A stretch of 21,187 nt of DNA from Gryganskiella cystojenkinii (GCA_015852425.1 JAAAIG010000542.1:1-21187), one strand, 5' to 3'. Counted from the first letter of the stretch, positions 1 to 10,392 are shown. Notes: generated from the letters alone by a model not told the origin. Translations and numbers: made by a program.

Positions 1-1321
1 AAAAAAAAAATTATAAAAAATGAAGTACAGGGTAAAAAAGAGGAAAAGATTTGAAAAAAAAAAAAAAAAAAAAAATCTCTATGGGTCATAATGACTTTTG
101 GGGTACTTGTTTTGAACCAGAACGGCGAAAATATGAAGAACGCGTTTCTGGTTCTTTTCTTTCTGCTCCCGCTCTTTGCCTGGCACAGCATTCTCCGACC
201 GAGGAGATTCCCCTCCCTTGTTTCAATTGCTTTGCATTTTTTCTGTGGAAGGGGAGGAAGAAAAAAAAATGTAAAAAAAAAAAAAGCCGGTTTGTTTTCG
301 TGTTCATTTTTTCGATGGCACGGTCTATGTGTGGGAAAAACACAAGGCAGAAGCTGAAGACGCTCAAAGCTCAAAAAAGGCGTGTCCACAATCGAATGTT
401 GTTTGTTTTGTCTTTGTTGCACGAATGGAGATGGTGGGAAAGTTGAGTCAACAAGGTTGGTTGGTTGCCTCATTTGGAGGCAAATTGACAAAGCTGGTCC
501 CTTTTTGTTCAGAAAGAAAAAAGGGTTGGGGAGTGTGGCGAGAGAAGACAAACCTCAGGCCCTGCGTGATGGTTACCCTGTAGGCGATCATTGTTGCATC
601 GTAGCACTCAACATTTGCATTGGAGCACAAGAAAAGAAAGAAGGCAAGATCGCGAGAAAGGGTCTTTGTTCAGCCGTTTTTACGGGAGTGTCCTTTTTTG
701 GCTGGAAAATTGAGACCCCATTTGAGGAAGAGGCCGGAAAAAAAAATATGTAAAAAAAAATAGGTCGGGCGAACGGAAAAGTCGGCCTTTTTTCTGCATC
801 ATGTTGCTTTCATCCACTAGTGTCAACAGACCCTGAAGCCATCCTTAGGTCCAAGAAAGAAGGCGCGGATAGAAGAACAGTTACAAAAAATGATGAACTC
901 TTTTATTCGCATAACATACAGTAGTTCTCGGCACCCTGCTCAGTCTCTCAGCCCATTTTTACTTTTGGAGGGAGAAGGTAGAGAGCCAGACTGCAGAGAT
1001 CCTTGTTCATCTCCGCCTGAGGAAGCAAAAATAAACGAACAGAGGGGTGTGAGTCTTTGTCCAACCCTAGAAGTTCCAACCCCCTCTTCTTCCCCCGTGG
1101 GCAGAGAGACTGGCGACTGAGTTGCAATATTTGTGTGCCCTGAACAAACAAAAAAAAAAAAAAATATAAAAAAAGGTTGCGCGAATGACTCTCCCAACTT
1201 TTTTTTTCTGTTTCTGCCTCCTCTTTTTTCCCTCGTACTGTCTTCGTCATCACTTATTCATCACTCATCCCTTGTTCACTTTTCTGCATTCACTCGCTCC
1301 ATCTCATTTTCATTAGCTGCA
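1..1321. other. Gene-free upstream region with homopolymer runs
   Basis: No reading frame here looks like protein; open stretches are short and low-complexity. The stretch holds A-runs at 1-10, about 53-75 and 1148-1164, plus several shorter ones. From about 1195 the plus strand becomes strongly pyrimidine-rich (T and CT tracts, CTCATTCATC-like words) up to the proline dehydrogenase start. This is the usual look of a fungal core promoter and 5' leader. I see no convincing TATA box. The A-runs could be retroposition scars or simple slippage products. Confidence 0.6.
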
Positions 1322-4124
1322 ATGACCACCCGCGTCCTTGCCTCTTCTTTTAACCGTCTACCTCTCTCCCCCCCGTCTCTCCTTCAACGGTCCGCTGCAA
1401 CAAAATCCCTTGGTCTCCTTTCTCCCCCCCACCAAATCCAAACCCAATCCAACTTTGTGTCCCAGCTCTCCCACGCTAGTTTACATACACGCTCTGTGGC
1501 ACACCATCCCTCCCGTCGTGCCTTCTTTTCTACCTCGACTCCTCCCCACAAGAATGGTATAGCCGTTGTTGCTACCCCATCCTCGTCCATGTGGACAAAG
1601 GTTGCTATTGGAGGCACAATCGCCTTGGCCACTTCGGCCACACTCCTGAACCAACTCTCGAAATCCCCTCGTATGGAGGCATCTTCTTCTTCCTCGTCCA
1701 CTGGCAACGTGGTCCTGGACCTGAAAGATGAGCATAACAGGATCGGTGTCGAAAAGAAATCCAACGCCGATATCATGCTGTCCATGTTTGTCTACAAGCT
1801 GTGTACGTTCCAGTTATTGGTCGACATGGCCCCCAAACTAATCTCGCTTGCAGAGATGTTGCATGTCACGCCACCGGTTTATTGGTTTGTTCGCAAGACC
1901 TTCTTTGCTCAATTCTGTGGGTAAGTGTCTCGTTTCCCTTGTCTATTTCTTTCAGTCCCTTTGGGTTGTTGGGTAGACCGGCATGTATCTGCGCAACCAC
2001 GGGGATAAAAGGGAGGCGAGTTTCTTAACGTTCTTTTTTTGGGTTGTTTGGAGCCCTTTGCGCACACGTGTCCAAGTTTTTATTTTTTGCGATTTTGCCA
2101 GCTGCTTCTGCTATGCAACAAGATGATGTGACAAATAAAAAGAGAGGATGCTCAACAACCACGAGAACGACAAAAAAAAACAAAGGAAAAGAAAGAAGGA
2201 TACCATTCCACGTGCGGAGGTATCTTTTACCCTTCATTCCTAGGGAAGGCCCTCTTTTAGATTGACATTCAAGGAACTTTACTTTCTACTCCACGCACTA
2301 AAAGTAAAGGACAGTAACCTATTGGATCTCGCCCCTGCATTGTGTTTGATGCGTGGCTGTGCTCTCAAACCCTTTTTCTATCAAACAACGACCTTGATTG
2401 GATTCATCACTCTTTTCGATCAATGCTAACTCCTTTTGGTACTCTTTCGCAACCTATTTTTTTTATTTTAGTGGCGAATCCGCCGACGACTGCATCGGCA
2501 CCATGACTACCCTCCGTAATGCAGGCATCAACTCGATCTTAGATCTCTCTGTTGAGGCCGATTTGGACGAGGAGGAGCTCAAGCACCAATCACCGTCCGA
2601 GATTCGAACTCGCTATAACGAAAGCGCCGACAACATTGCCCACCAGATCAGCGAATGTATCGAGACTGCCTCCAGTATGGCGAAATCCTTTGCAGCAATC
2701 AAGATCACGGCCATGGGATCGCCGCTTTTGTTGAAGCAGGTCTCCGTGACCTTGAACGCTCTCGAGTCCTCTTTCAAGACTATGGACCAGGACAGGGACG
2801 GCAAGGTGACCAAGGAAGAGTTTAGACAGCTTGTCAAGATGTTGCCGAGCCCCCAATTGAACAAAGACCAGTCTCTGGAGGCCATGGCCGATACCCTCTT
2901 TGAAGAAGCCGACAGGGATCAGGATGGTAAGGTCGACTGGGTCGACTTCTCGGCCACACTCTCGATGAACCGGGACGAGACTCGATCTTTGTTCCAAAAG
3001 ACTCGATCTGACGCCACCACTTCCGTACCGGGTCTCGACCAAGAGGACCTCGAGGATTACAAGCGACTCCTCGTCCGTATGGAGACACTTTGTGACCAAG
3101 CCGAGAAGACCCATACCCGAATCATGATTGATGCCGAACAGACTTATTTCCAGCCGGCGATCGATAGTGTGGCCTTGCATCTTCAGGAACGTTATAATCG
3201 TAATGAGACCTCGGATGATCAAGAAACCGCCGTCGCCGGACCATTGATCTTTAACACCTATCAGATGTACCTCAGGGACGCGCTGGGCCGTCTCCAACAG
3301 GATTATACCCGAGCCCAGAGAAATGGATATGTTCTCGCCGCAAAGTTGGTCCGTGGTGCATACATGGTCAGTGAACGCAGACGTGCACAGGAACTTGGAC
3401 TAGAGGACCCGATCTGCCCCGGAATCGAGGCCACGCATGCGTCCTATAACGCCGGTGTCGACTTTATGCTGGGCGAGATGATGAAGACCCGGGATCAATT
3501 GGGTCAGAAGCGCATTGAGGGTGGATCCGCGTCTTCTTCATCTTCCTCGTCGACATCGTTGACGCTCAAGAGCTCACCCGTCGTACTGTTCGTGGCCTCT
3601 CATAACAAAGACTCTGTGATCCGAACTTGCGAAAGGATGCAGGAATTCGATCTCTCACCACAGTCGGGGTTGGTCATGTTTGGTCAGTTGATGGGCATGT
3701 GTGATCAGATCTCTTATACGTTGGGTCAGCATGGCTATGGTATCTACAAATACGTTCCATACGCGCCCTTGCACAGCATCCTGCCTTATCTGGTCCGGTA
3801 TGTACTTTTTTTTTACTGGTTTCATATATGCCAAAGATTGTGCTTGAATATGCTCTCCGAAAGAAGTTGACTGATTGGCTTTTTTTGTTTTCTAATCCTG
3901 TTGTCCTTTCCTTGGTTTATAGTCGTGCTCAAGAGAACTCTTCCGTGCTGGGCGGTGTTGAGGTTGAACGTCGTTTGTTGTGGGAGGAACTCAAATCGCG
4001 TTATGTGACACCCAAGACTGGACGTGCTCAGATTCAAGCTGCAGTGGCGGCGGCGGCGACAACGGTACCGACGCCTTCGCCTGCTTCGACCATTGTCCCG
4101 ACAGGACCGGCCACGACCATGTAA
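1322..4124 (+). CDS. PUT1: Proline dehydrogenase, mitochondrial, with EF-hand pair (three exons)
   Basis: FAD-dependent oxidation of L-proline to pyrroline-5-carboxylate, the first step of proline catabolism at the mitochondrial inner membrane. Exons are 1322-1920, 2472-3797 and 3923-4124; both junctions are GT-AG and phase-consistent, giving 708 aa. The start is the ATG after a pyrimidine-rich leader; residues 1-60 are Ser/Arg-rich with few acidic residues, as in a mitochondrial presequence. A hydrophobic segment lies near residues 95-110. Family blocks seen: FCGGES at the first junction, AIKIT, IMIDAEQTYFQPA, IFNTYQMYL, KLVRGAYM (from 491), YKYVPYAPLHSILPYL (from 625) and the substrate-binding RRAQEN (642-647), which is built across the second junction. 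Two EF-hand loops (305-316 and 347-358) sit inside the enzyme after its first strand. A Ser-rich linker of about 20 residues precedes the VVLFVASHNK block. The protein is longer than S. cerevisiae Put1 because of these insertions. Identification is secure; calcium control is inference. Confidence 0.95.
1921..2471 (+). other. Intron 1 of proline dehydrogenase gene
   Basis: The donor is GTAAGT and the acceptor follows a T-rich tract ending TTTTAG. At 551 nt it is several times longer than the other introns in the window. Removing it joins GG to T to restore a glycine codon in the conserved GGES block, so the boundaries are well supported. I see no separate gene inside. Confidence 0.9.
3798..3922 (+). 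other. Intron 2 of proline dehydrogenase gene
   Basis: The donor GTATGT and the acceptor TTTATAG define a 125-nt intron. It splits an arginine codon (CG then T) in the RRAQEN motif that contacts proline in this family. The restored motif confirms both boundaries. Confidence 0.92.
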
Positions 4125-4276
4125 AAGCGAGATTCCTGGATCATAATCCTTTCTCTTTTTATACCTTTTTTTTTTCTTTCTTCTTTTTCTTTCTTTTTTT
4201 CCTTCATTTCAGGACAACCGTTTGTTTCAGCTGATATCCTCCACTCTGTTTTTTCTCATGTAGATTGTACAATAAT

Positions 4277-4282
4277 AATAAA
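4277..4282 (+). terminator. Polyadenylation signal of proline dehydrogenase
   Basis: An AATAAA hexamer lies inside an AATAATAATAAAAAA run about 150 nt after the stop codon, preceded by long T-rich tracts. It is the best candidate 3' processing signal. Confidence 0.55.
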
Positions 4283-4337
4283 AAAGTTTACTGGTATACC
4301 GGGCAAGTCTAAGGGCATAACATTTCAAAATCGTTTG

Positions 4338-5700
4338 TTATCGAGTATCGTACAGGTGATCTCGACATCGGGTCTTAACTGGCTCAACATTGTCCGAGCC
4401 CTGAGGAGTTGTTTTTTCGGCCTTTTTCTTGTATTTTGAATCGCGGTCCAACCGAACAGAATAGGTCATGTTATCCATATTTGTCCACGGTATGGAGGAC
4501 GGTCGCGATAAACGATAAATAGAGTCACCGCCGTCTTCGCTTCGTTCCTTCTCCTCCAGCACCATCTTCTCTTCATCTTCATTTGACAATAACGAGCGGA
4601 ACCGACGTGCTTGAAGAAGTTCAAAGTAAGGTCCAGAGTAGACACAATTCTCATCGTACCCTGGCGACTGGAGACCATCGAAGATCGGATTTCTGGAAAG
4701 ATTTCGAAAATATTCTGTTCTGTACCCGTTCTTGATTTGTTCTTCTTGGTTCGTAGTCTAGGTGTCGTGTGTCGTTCACAAATTTAGTCGAAAAAAGGGT
4801 GCTATCATAGTGTCACAAGGTGGAAAGGGTTAGAATCCGGTCGAGGCGGAAATTGTAGTCTTTCACGAGACTGGACTTCCAGGCCGAAACCGACATGTGT
4901 CTACCACCGCTCAGATCACGAAGGGAGAGAGAGATGAAGGACGGGAGTAGGTTTGAAAGTGCTACTGCCATTATGGAGACGGGGTGGGTTGGACGGAGGT
5001 CGATCTGGACGAGCAAACCAAACAAAATCACGCTGCTGAAAAGCCTCTCTCACATTTGTGTCGTGGTCAATGTCATTCACGGTCCATTTCTCAAAAATCG
5101 AGTCGTCTCAGGTTCGGCAGCCGAGTCAACAGGCAAACCCCGTTCTCGATGGTGAACAAGGAGCGTTGACGACCACTCGGCAGTGCAATCTCGAGTTTTT
5201 CAGTTTTGGACAGGACCTACTTAGGAACGCAAAGACGTGACTGGAGGCCAAGAATGCAGTCTCACCTTTCCAGATCCGGATTGCGGTCCACCGATCATGG
5301 ATCCAGAATGAGTGTCCTGAGATCATGACAGATCCAGCTTCTATCGCTGGTCAACGCGACCGTTTCATTGCCTCAGAGAGGATTCGTCGAGACGGGTTTG
5401 TTCTCATCGATTTTAAGATGGCGTTACCCCGTTAAAGAACAGAGAAAGTAGTTGAGGGTCAGATCGAATCCTGTCGAGACACAGCCAAAAGAGGCGTCCT
5501 TGCTGGCGAGGTTCTCTAGGGCTGTGATCCAATTCGGTGCATGTGAGTATTGCCGAGATTGGAGACTCTCCACCGAGGGCCGGACAGTGTCGTCTTTTGA
5601 ATCGATTCATGGATCCTTGGAAAGGGTTCCAAAGGGAGGAAAACTGGAGCGGCACTTGGGATGCCAACCTCACCTTGACCAATGAGATGGGATATTGCTA
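4338..5700 (-). pseudogene. Decayed LRR / F-box-like (RNI-like) protein gene
   Basis: Read on the minus strand, several protein-like segments lie in order but in different frames, with stops between them. Around 5560-5420 there is a segment with LTCTEL and then WLCLDRIRSDPQLLSL. Around 5220-5090 there is LSKTEKLEIALPSG and then LTRLPNLRRLDF. Around 5030-4815 there is LSNLLPSFISLSLRDLSGG. The last open stretch, 4757-4338, is 139 aa ending in an acidic/basic tail; a CTAG acceptor-like site precedes it. The spacing of L, N and P residues resembles the divergent leucine-rich repeats of fungal F-box proteins, which are numerous in Mortierella-type genomes (family knowledge). I could not see an F-box. 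The 139-aa segment may be a separate gene end. The broken frames argue for a pseudogene, though unrecognised introns could explain one or two of the breaks. Confidence 0.4.
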
Positions 5701-5983
5701 GATGTAATAAGATCAGCAAGATATTTGTAGCAGGATCATACTGCAGGTAGATGGCGAGGGACGAATCAAAATGTTCAACGAACCTGCAAACGCTACTGCT
5801 TGAGCAAACTATGCTAATTAGGAAGAGATGGTGAGACGTTACATGATCATGAAGAGATTTTTTAGCAAGATCTACTCTGTGCTCCTCGTCGTACTGCAAC
5901 TATCCTGTCAATTCTATTGCTCGAGCTCTGTTGAATAGGCTTGTGTATTTCTCCGTCAATTAGGGGACAGCTCGTATTGTTAG

Positions 5984-6027
5984 AAAGTCCCAAACTTTCC
6001 CATAAAAGAGTTCGAAACTTCTCGAAA
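5984..6027 (+). promoter_or_regulatory. Promoter region with TATA-like box and perfect heat-shock element
   Basis: A GAAAGT/ACTTTC inverted repeat ends at 5999 and a TATA-like CATAAAAG lies at 6001-6008. These are followed at 6013-6027 by CGAAA-CTTCT-CGAAA, a perfect three-unit nGAAn/nTTCn array as bound by fungal heat-shock factor. The array lies about 160-210 nt upstream of the candidate start codons of the next gene. Binding is not shown; a nine-base specified match is expected by chance about 0.16 times in a window this size, counting both strands. Confidence 0.35.
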
Positions 6028-6224
6028 CATAACTTCTTGCCTCGATACCTTCCTTCTCAACACTGCTTCCTGGATAACAAATGCTAAAGTAACGTAACAT
6101 CAGCACCTCTACTTCTACATCCTTCAACCTTCTCTGAGTAAAGATTTATTTCTGACCAGCATGTATTCGTTTTATACTAGGTTCAACATGGTGGAAACGA
6201 CAATCCTGACGACTGGCAAATTGT

Positions 6225-7619
6225 GTGATGCGGTTACTCAGGATCACAACAAGGCTGACCATAAGCATCGTGGTGCTGAAGTTGACCGATATCCACTACA
6301 CTGGAACTGATGAGCGTCGTCAGCTTGCTGAGGCTGAGTATGGGTACACGTGGGCCAGATGCGTGTTTCCCAGACTTGATGTAGCCGTCCAGAAGGCAAT
6401 CGGGGATGGGTATGAGTACGTTCGCTCGTCTTATATGGCATATCCGCGTACAATGCATCCTGACATTGCAAAAGCCACAAGATCCATGCGCGACGCAATA
6501 TATTCCGAGGTCGCCCAGCGCAAATACGATCCGAAGACTATTGGCAGCCGATTCTGTCTCAACGAACAACATCTTAAGCGGACCGAGTGGACGCGCTCTT
6601 GTACCCTGGGAAATGATAACGTGGCGCAAATCCTTGCAAATGAAGGTCACGCCATCCACGAGTGTGTCGCTGGCATTGCGACGGGTCGTACTGCCTCGCT
6701 GATAGCATCTGAAATACACGACGGCATTAAGAGCGCTTGCACTGAGAGACATGTCCGACGCAGCAGATTATGGGACGAATATGATGGCGATCCGGTATGC
6801 TTAATACGCACCGCAATCATGTGCAGTATCGTGCTCAGAGTGAACCGGCTCATGGATCGCCAGGACTTTTTATACACGTTTGGTCATATGGTTGGGAACA
6901 TGGTGGAATTCTACGAGCAACCTGGTTTGCTAGATGCAATGGCGCACTGTGAGGAGACGTGTACCTGCACTCAAGCATTGGAACTAATCACCTTCTATCT
7001 TGAGATTGACGAGGCCTCTGTAATTGCGCCAACCATGCCATCTTTCGTTACAGGAAATGAGCTGTCTCTAGCTTGGCGTTCGGCAAGAGGTCTTAACCCA
7101 AGTGCGGCCTCCAACAGAGATGTTGCTGTAGCTTTTGTGGCTGCAGGCGCATCCGGCATTGACACTACCGAGGATGATGAAGATGCTCTCGTCGCTATCT
7201 TGGTGGCCAAACATCTCCGTGATGGGACGTCCGATCTAGTCTCCTGTGCGTCTTGTTGTGATGACATTATGTCCGAGAACAATCCACACCGCAAGAACAT
7301 CAACGCCATGTTGTACCTTGACCCGGCGGACATGTCCAAGGAGGGATTAATGGTGCGAGCCGGTATGAATATCTACACCGACATCATGCACCTATCCTCC
7401 ACTGATGCCACGTATATGCTTCACGTGTTGTGGCAAATCGAGGGTAGTATTGCCCACAGTTCGAAGACTAGCCAAAAAGTAGTCAATGCTGACAGGCGCG
7501 ACAGCATTTTCTCCACTCCCACGTCTCCTGGCTCAAAATGGGCCGAACGAACCATGGGTTTTGCTACACCAGCGTACTACGTCATAAAAAACATACTCTA
7601 TGGACCCAAAGCTCATTGA
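6225..7619 (+). CDS. Putative non-canonical terpene synthase-like protein (ABA3-type candidate)
   Basis: A single uninterrupted frame of 464 aa, predicted mostly helical, with no signal peptide. I recognise no certain domain. Three local patterns recall the fungal alpha-ionylideneethane synthase (ABA3) family, a class of sesquiterpene cyclases without a standard DDxxD motif: GYTWARCVFP near residues 40-49; a DGDP...R segment from 187 leading to MDRQDF at 210-215; and GHMVGNMVEFYE at 220-231. A DDIMSENN segment at 346-353 resembles the second metal-binding (NSE-like) motif, about 135 residues after MDRQD, which is normal class I spacing. This comparison is from memory, not an alignment. The first 25 residues look unlike the rest: a 40-codon frame starting at ATG 6188 and ending at TGA 6308 gives a better N-terminus (ending YPLHWN) and would join DERRQLAEAE after a one-base shift near 6305. 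ATA, TTA and AGA codons are more common than in the neighbouring housekeeping genes. Confidence 0.5.
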   Translation: MMRLLRITTRLTISIVVLKLTDIHYTGTDERRQLAEAEYGYTWARCVFPRLDVAVQKAIGDGYEYVRSSYMAYPRTMHPDIAKATRSMRDAIYSEVAQRKYDPKTIGSRFCLNEQHLKRTEWTRSCTLGNDNVAQILANEGHAIHECVAGIATGRTASLIASEIHDGIKSACTERHVRRSRLWDEYDGDPVCLIRTAIMCSIVLRVNRLMDRQDFLYTFGHMVGNMVEFYEQPGLLDAMAHCEETCTCTQALELITFYLEIDEASVIAPTMPSFVTGNELSLAWRSARGLNPSAASNRDVAVAFVAAGASGIDTTEDDEDALVAILVAKHLRDGTSDLVSCASCCDDIMSENNPHRKNINAMLYLDPADMSKEGLMVRAGMNIYTDIMHLSSTDATYMLHVLWQIEGSIAHSSKTSQKVVNADRRDSIFSTPTSPGSKWAERTMGFATPAYYVIKNILYGPKAH

Positions 7620-7703
7620 TAGCTAACCGCACATATATATATACACGCACTATTATTATTATCATTTTTTATATATAAAAAACAACTCAGAAACCAGAAG
7701 CAG

Positions 7704-7709
7704 AATAAA
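7704..7709 (+). terminator. Candidate polyadenylation signal after the terpene synthase-like gene
   Basis: AATAAA lies about 85 nt after the stop codon. It follows a TA-rich stretch (7635-7685) with TATATATATA and T-run elements, typical of a fungal 3' processing region. Confidence 0.45.
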
Positions 7710-7719
7710 CCATCGGCCT

Positions 7720-8000
7720 TGTTGATTATGATGTGCAAAAGCGAACGTCCCTGCAGGCTATATACACGCTTGCTAGAATGAGAAAAAACACGATCGATCA
7801 TTAAATTGTCCTGACTGTTCACTTGCCTTTTGAATCATTGTGGGCATAACCGAGAATTGATATATGTCACGAATCTTGATTATTATTCTAGGCATCTTTA
7901 CTCCAGATCTAATAACCTAGGCTTGCTTTTAGCATAGCTCTCAGCTTTGCCCTAAAGCCCAATCCTGTTCTCGTCACCTTTAGCTTGTTTAACGCTTCCT
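7720..8000. other. Gene-free spacer
   Basis: AT-rich DNA with no reading frame that looks like protein on either strand. It separates the terpene synthase-like gene from the decayed locus to the right. On the minus strand, a short open stretch around 7915-8155 (WWKRLIHIIKELV, ending AMLKASLGY) could be a protein scrap, but I cannot place it. Confidence 0.4.
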
Positions 8001-9820
8001 GGCCGTTATCTTGCCATTCTGTTCGGGATGCCATCCTCGTGACCCAGTTTCCGTCATCCTGTACCAATTCCTTTATAATATGGATAAGGCGTTTCCACCA
8101 AGCGAGAAGAGAAGGAAGGATCTTGACAAGGACTCTCGTGGCTGGCGCCCAGGCTTCTTTCTTTTGGTTTTTGTTTGTTTAGGTACATGGCTTAAAAATC
8201 TTTGCTTGGCGTCGTTCAAAGCTGACACTTTGTTGCTCTTTCATACGTAATGTAATGATTTTGCCGAAGAGGTTGGTGAAGTTTCTGCAGTTGACAAGGA
8301 GGTTGCACATGGCGCGTACTCGTCGCTCCTTGCAACCCAACACATTCCAAAAAGTCGAGTCGGTCAACTTCACGAAGAGCGCGGAGAGGTGATTCAAGAT
8401 GTGGGTCTCCAAGAAGCGACCTTTGAGCTCCGAAGATACCCGTCCGACTTGAAATCAAGCGTTGGAACTGAATCGCAAGTCATCTCAAGCTCTGGCAGTA
8501 GGAGGGAATGTGGATGATGAAATCGATGACACTGTTAAAGGCAGGAAAGGTGAGGAAAACCCTCAACAATTCCAGTTTCACCTACAAGACTTCTTTAAAA
8601 ACCTATGGTGAACTTGCACAACAGGCACACACTCATTTTGGGACAGGCGGGCGACAACATTACCAGCGACACTCTCAACGAATTGTCAGGGATCATCAAT
8701 TTTATATCGCCCAAGGGCCGCAGCTTTAGTAAGAGAATCATGACCGGATCAATTGTGCCCTCTCTCTGCCGAAGAACCCGCCATTGAAAGTCTGATCAAT
8801 GGTCTCGTTTTTGCTCTCTGCAGCGACGACGAATATGGAGAACCAGGTATCAATAACCTCCAAATCAATGTTCTTGATCTTCTTCTGAAAGAGTGTCGCG
8901 CCTCGAGAAACACAGACAAGACACAATGGCGTGCCGCTTTGACTATTCTGAATCACTTCTGCACACTGCTTGAGACAAACCAGCTGCCACCGCCATGTTC
9001 CGAGCATGCATATGTGTCTCTATAGGCCTACGTGCTTAATTGGTGTATAATAAAAGTCGTCTCCGAGGCATACCGTAAGCTGGGTCCTGATCAAATCATA
9101 CCTGTAGGATGACTAGAAATTCACTGAAGTGTGGCAAAAATGTACTCAATAAGCGGGGGCTCGTCTCATTTGCCACAACAAGACTCAAGAAGCTAATCGA
9201 ACTAGCGTCTGGATCCACAAGCAAGCATATCTCGAGTCGGAAGTTGCCATCAGCGTTCGAATGAAAGTGAGCCACAGTTGGTCTCATGAAATCGGTATAG
9301 TAGAACTCAACACGTCAACAGCTTCAGAAGCTGTTTGCAAGGAAAAGACAGAGGACGTCGGTTCGCATCAACCAGGTTATTCTTCTGGACCTCGAGGACA
9401 AGGGACTGGATTTAACAACATCATACCCAATTGTCGCTGATGGTCACAAGCTTGCTTTGGACTTCCACACAATCCGACGTTACGAGGATGTCATTAGCGC
9501 CGGACAAGCAACTGAATGGCTCACATCCGAAGAGAAACAGCTCAGATCGTTTCTAGAGTCGGACTCATTGCATCTCCTACCGGAATATGCGGTAAACGGC
9601 ATGGTATAGATATTTTTTTTGTGCATTAACACTCTCTCATGTCTACTAATCATTCGTTATTTTTTATTTCCTAGGAACATACGTGACAATTTGCAATGAC
9701 ACTAGCAAAGTCTTGACGAAGCCCAGGTCCGCTCTATCAGCACAATCTGTCCCGTCAACACCACTCGACAACGTCAAGAAATGACGCCATTTGTCCTTCT
9801 GACAAGGGAAGAGTTAAGTA
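8000..9820 (+). pseudogene. Decayed multi-exon gene of unknown family
   Basis: Protein-like segments follow one another on the plus strand in changing frames. They are: 8251-8511 (AEEVGEVSAVDKEVAHGAYS and onward), 8450-8608 (GGNVDDEIDDTVKG), 8603-8750 (LNELSGIINFISPKGRSFSK), 8753-9025 (EEPAIESLINGLVFALCSDD), about 9160-9438 (AYLESEVAISVRMKVSHSW), 9308-9608 (SYPIVADGHKLALDFHTIRR) and 9677-9783 (TYVTICNDTSKVLTKPRSA). The last two flank an intron-like stretch (9606-9675) with a CTACTAAT branch site and a CCTAG acceptor, but the phases do not match. Helical, charged segments suggest a large cytoplasmic protein. I do not recognise the family. Five or more frame changes and several stops argue for a pseudogene; it could also be two adjacent relics. 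Confidence 0.4.
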
Positions 9821-9829
9821 GGTCTCTCG

Positions 9830-10390
9830 ATTGAGTAGTATTTCCGCTTTGCAGTATTCTTTTCCATATTTGCTGCCATCCTTGTCCCCATCCCTATCAA
9901 TCCACTGTACCGCACATATTTTCTAGGGATGATCTTTCAATAAATGAGAAACGTCCATTATTGTGCGCTTCCATTTCAAATAGCGCTCATTCCTTAATAT
10001 CAAAATGAAGGGATTGAGTCGAAGAAGGTGTTTGTTGAAGCGAATGACGAAGGCGATGAATGTGCTAAATGACGAGAGTGGTGATGGTCATGTTCAAGAT
10101 AGTGTTAGGCAATGAGGAGGACCGAAGAAGCTATCGGAGGGGACACAATAAACAGCTTTCCAGTCCGTTGTCTCTTCCCTGTTTCACAGTTCCAAAAAGT
10201 CGCATTGTCTCTTCTGATCGACTCAAGATGTTCCTCATATGTAGCTAGACTTGTAACGCTACTAGGAGCATGCTATGCCATTAGAGTCTTGGCTTGTCCG
10301 AGAAATTATCCCGATCTATCGCTAACGCTGCGCAAACCGACTGAGAAATGCGACAACGCTTACTGGTGTTTTTGTCAATGTGTCTCTTTC
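9830..10390. other. Spacer without a supported gene
   Basis: The plus-strand frame 10112-10462 (116 aa) spans most of this stretch but lacks any recognisable motif. It also runs across a T-rich intron-acceptor-like site (GTGTCTCTTTCAG ending at 10392) into the carrier relic in a different frame. I treat it as chance. Confidence 0.4.
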
Positions 10391-10392
10391 AG

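Noticed and set aside
51..446. Open frames at the left end, plus and minus
   Set aside because: They are dominated by Lys or Phe runs encoded by A- or T-tracts, with no conserved features.
2590..3297. 235-codon open frame on the minus strand
   Set aside because: It lies wholly antisense to exon 2 of proline dehydrogenase, whose plus-strand frame is full of family motifs. It is a by-product of codon bias.
9606..9675. Intron with CTACTAAT branch site and CCTAG acceptor
   Set aside because: Its flanking frames do not match in phase with either possible donor, so it is treated as part of a decayed gene and not as an active intron.
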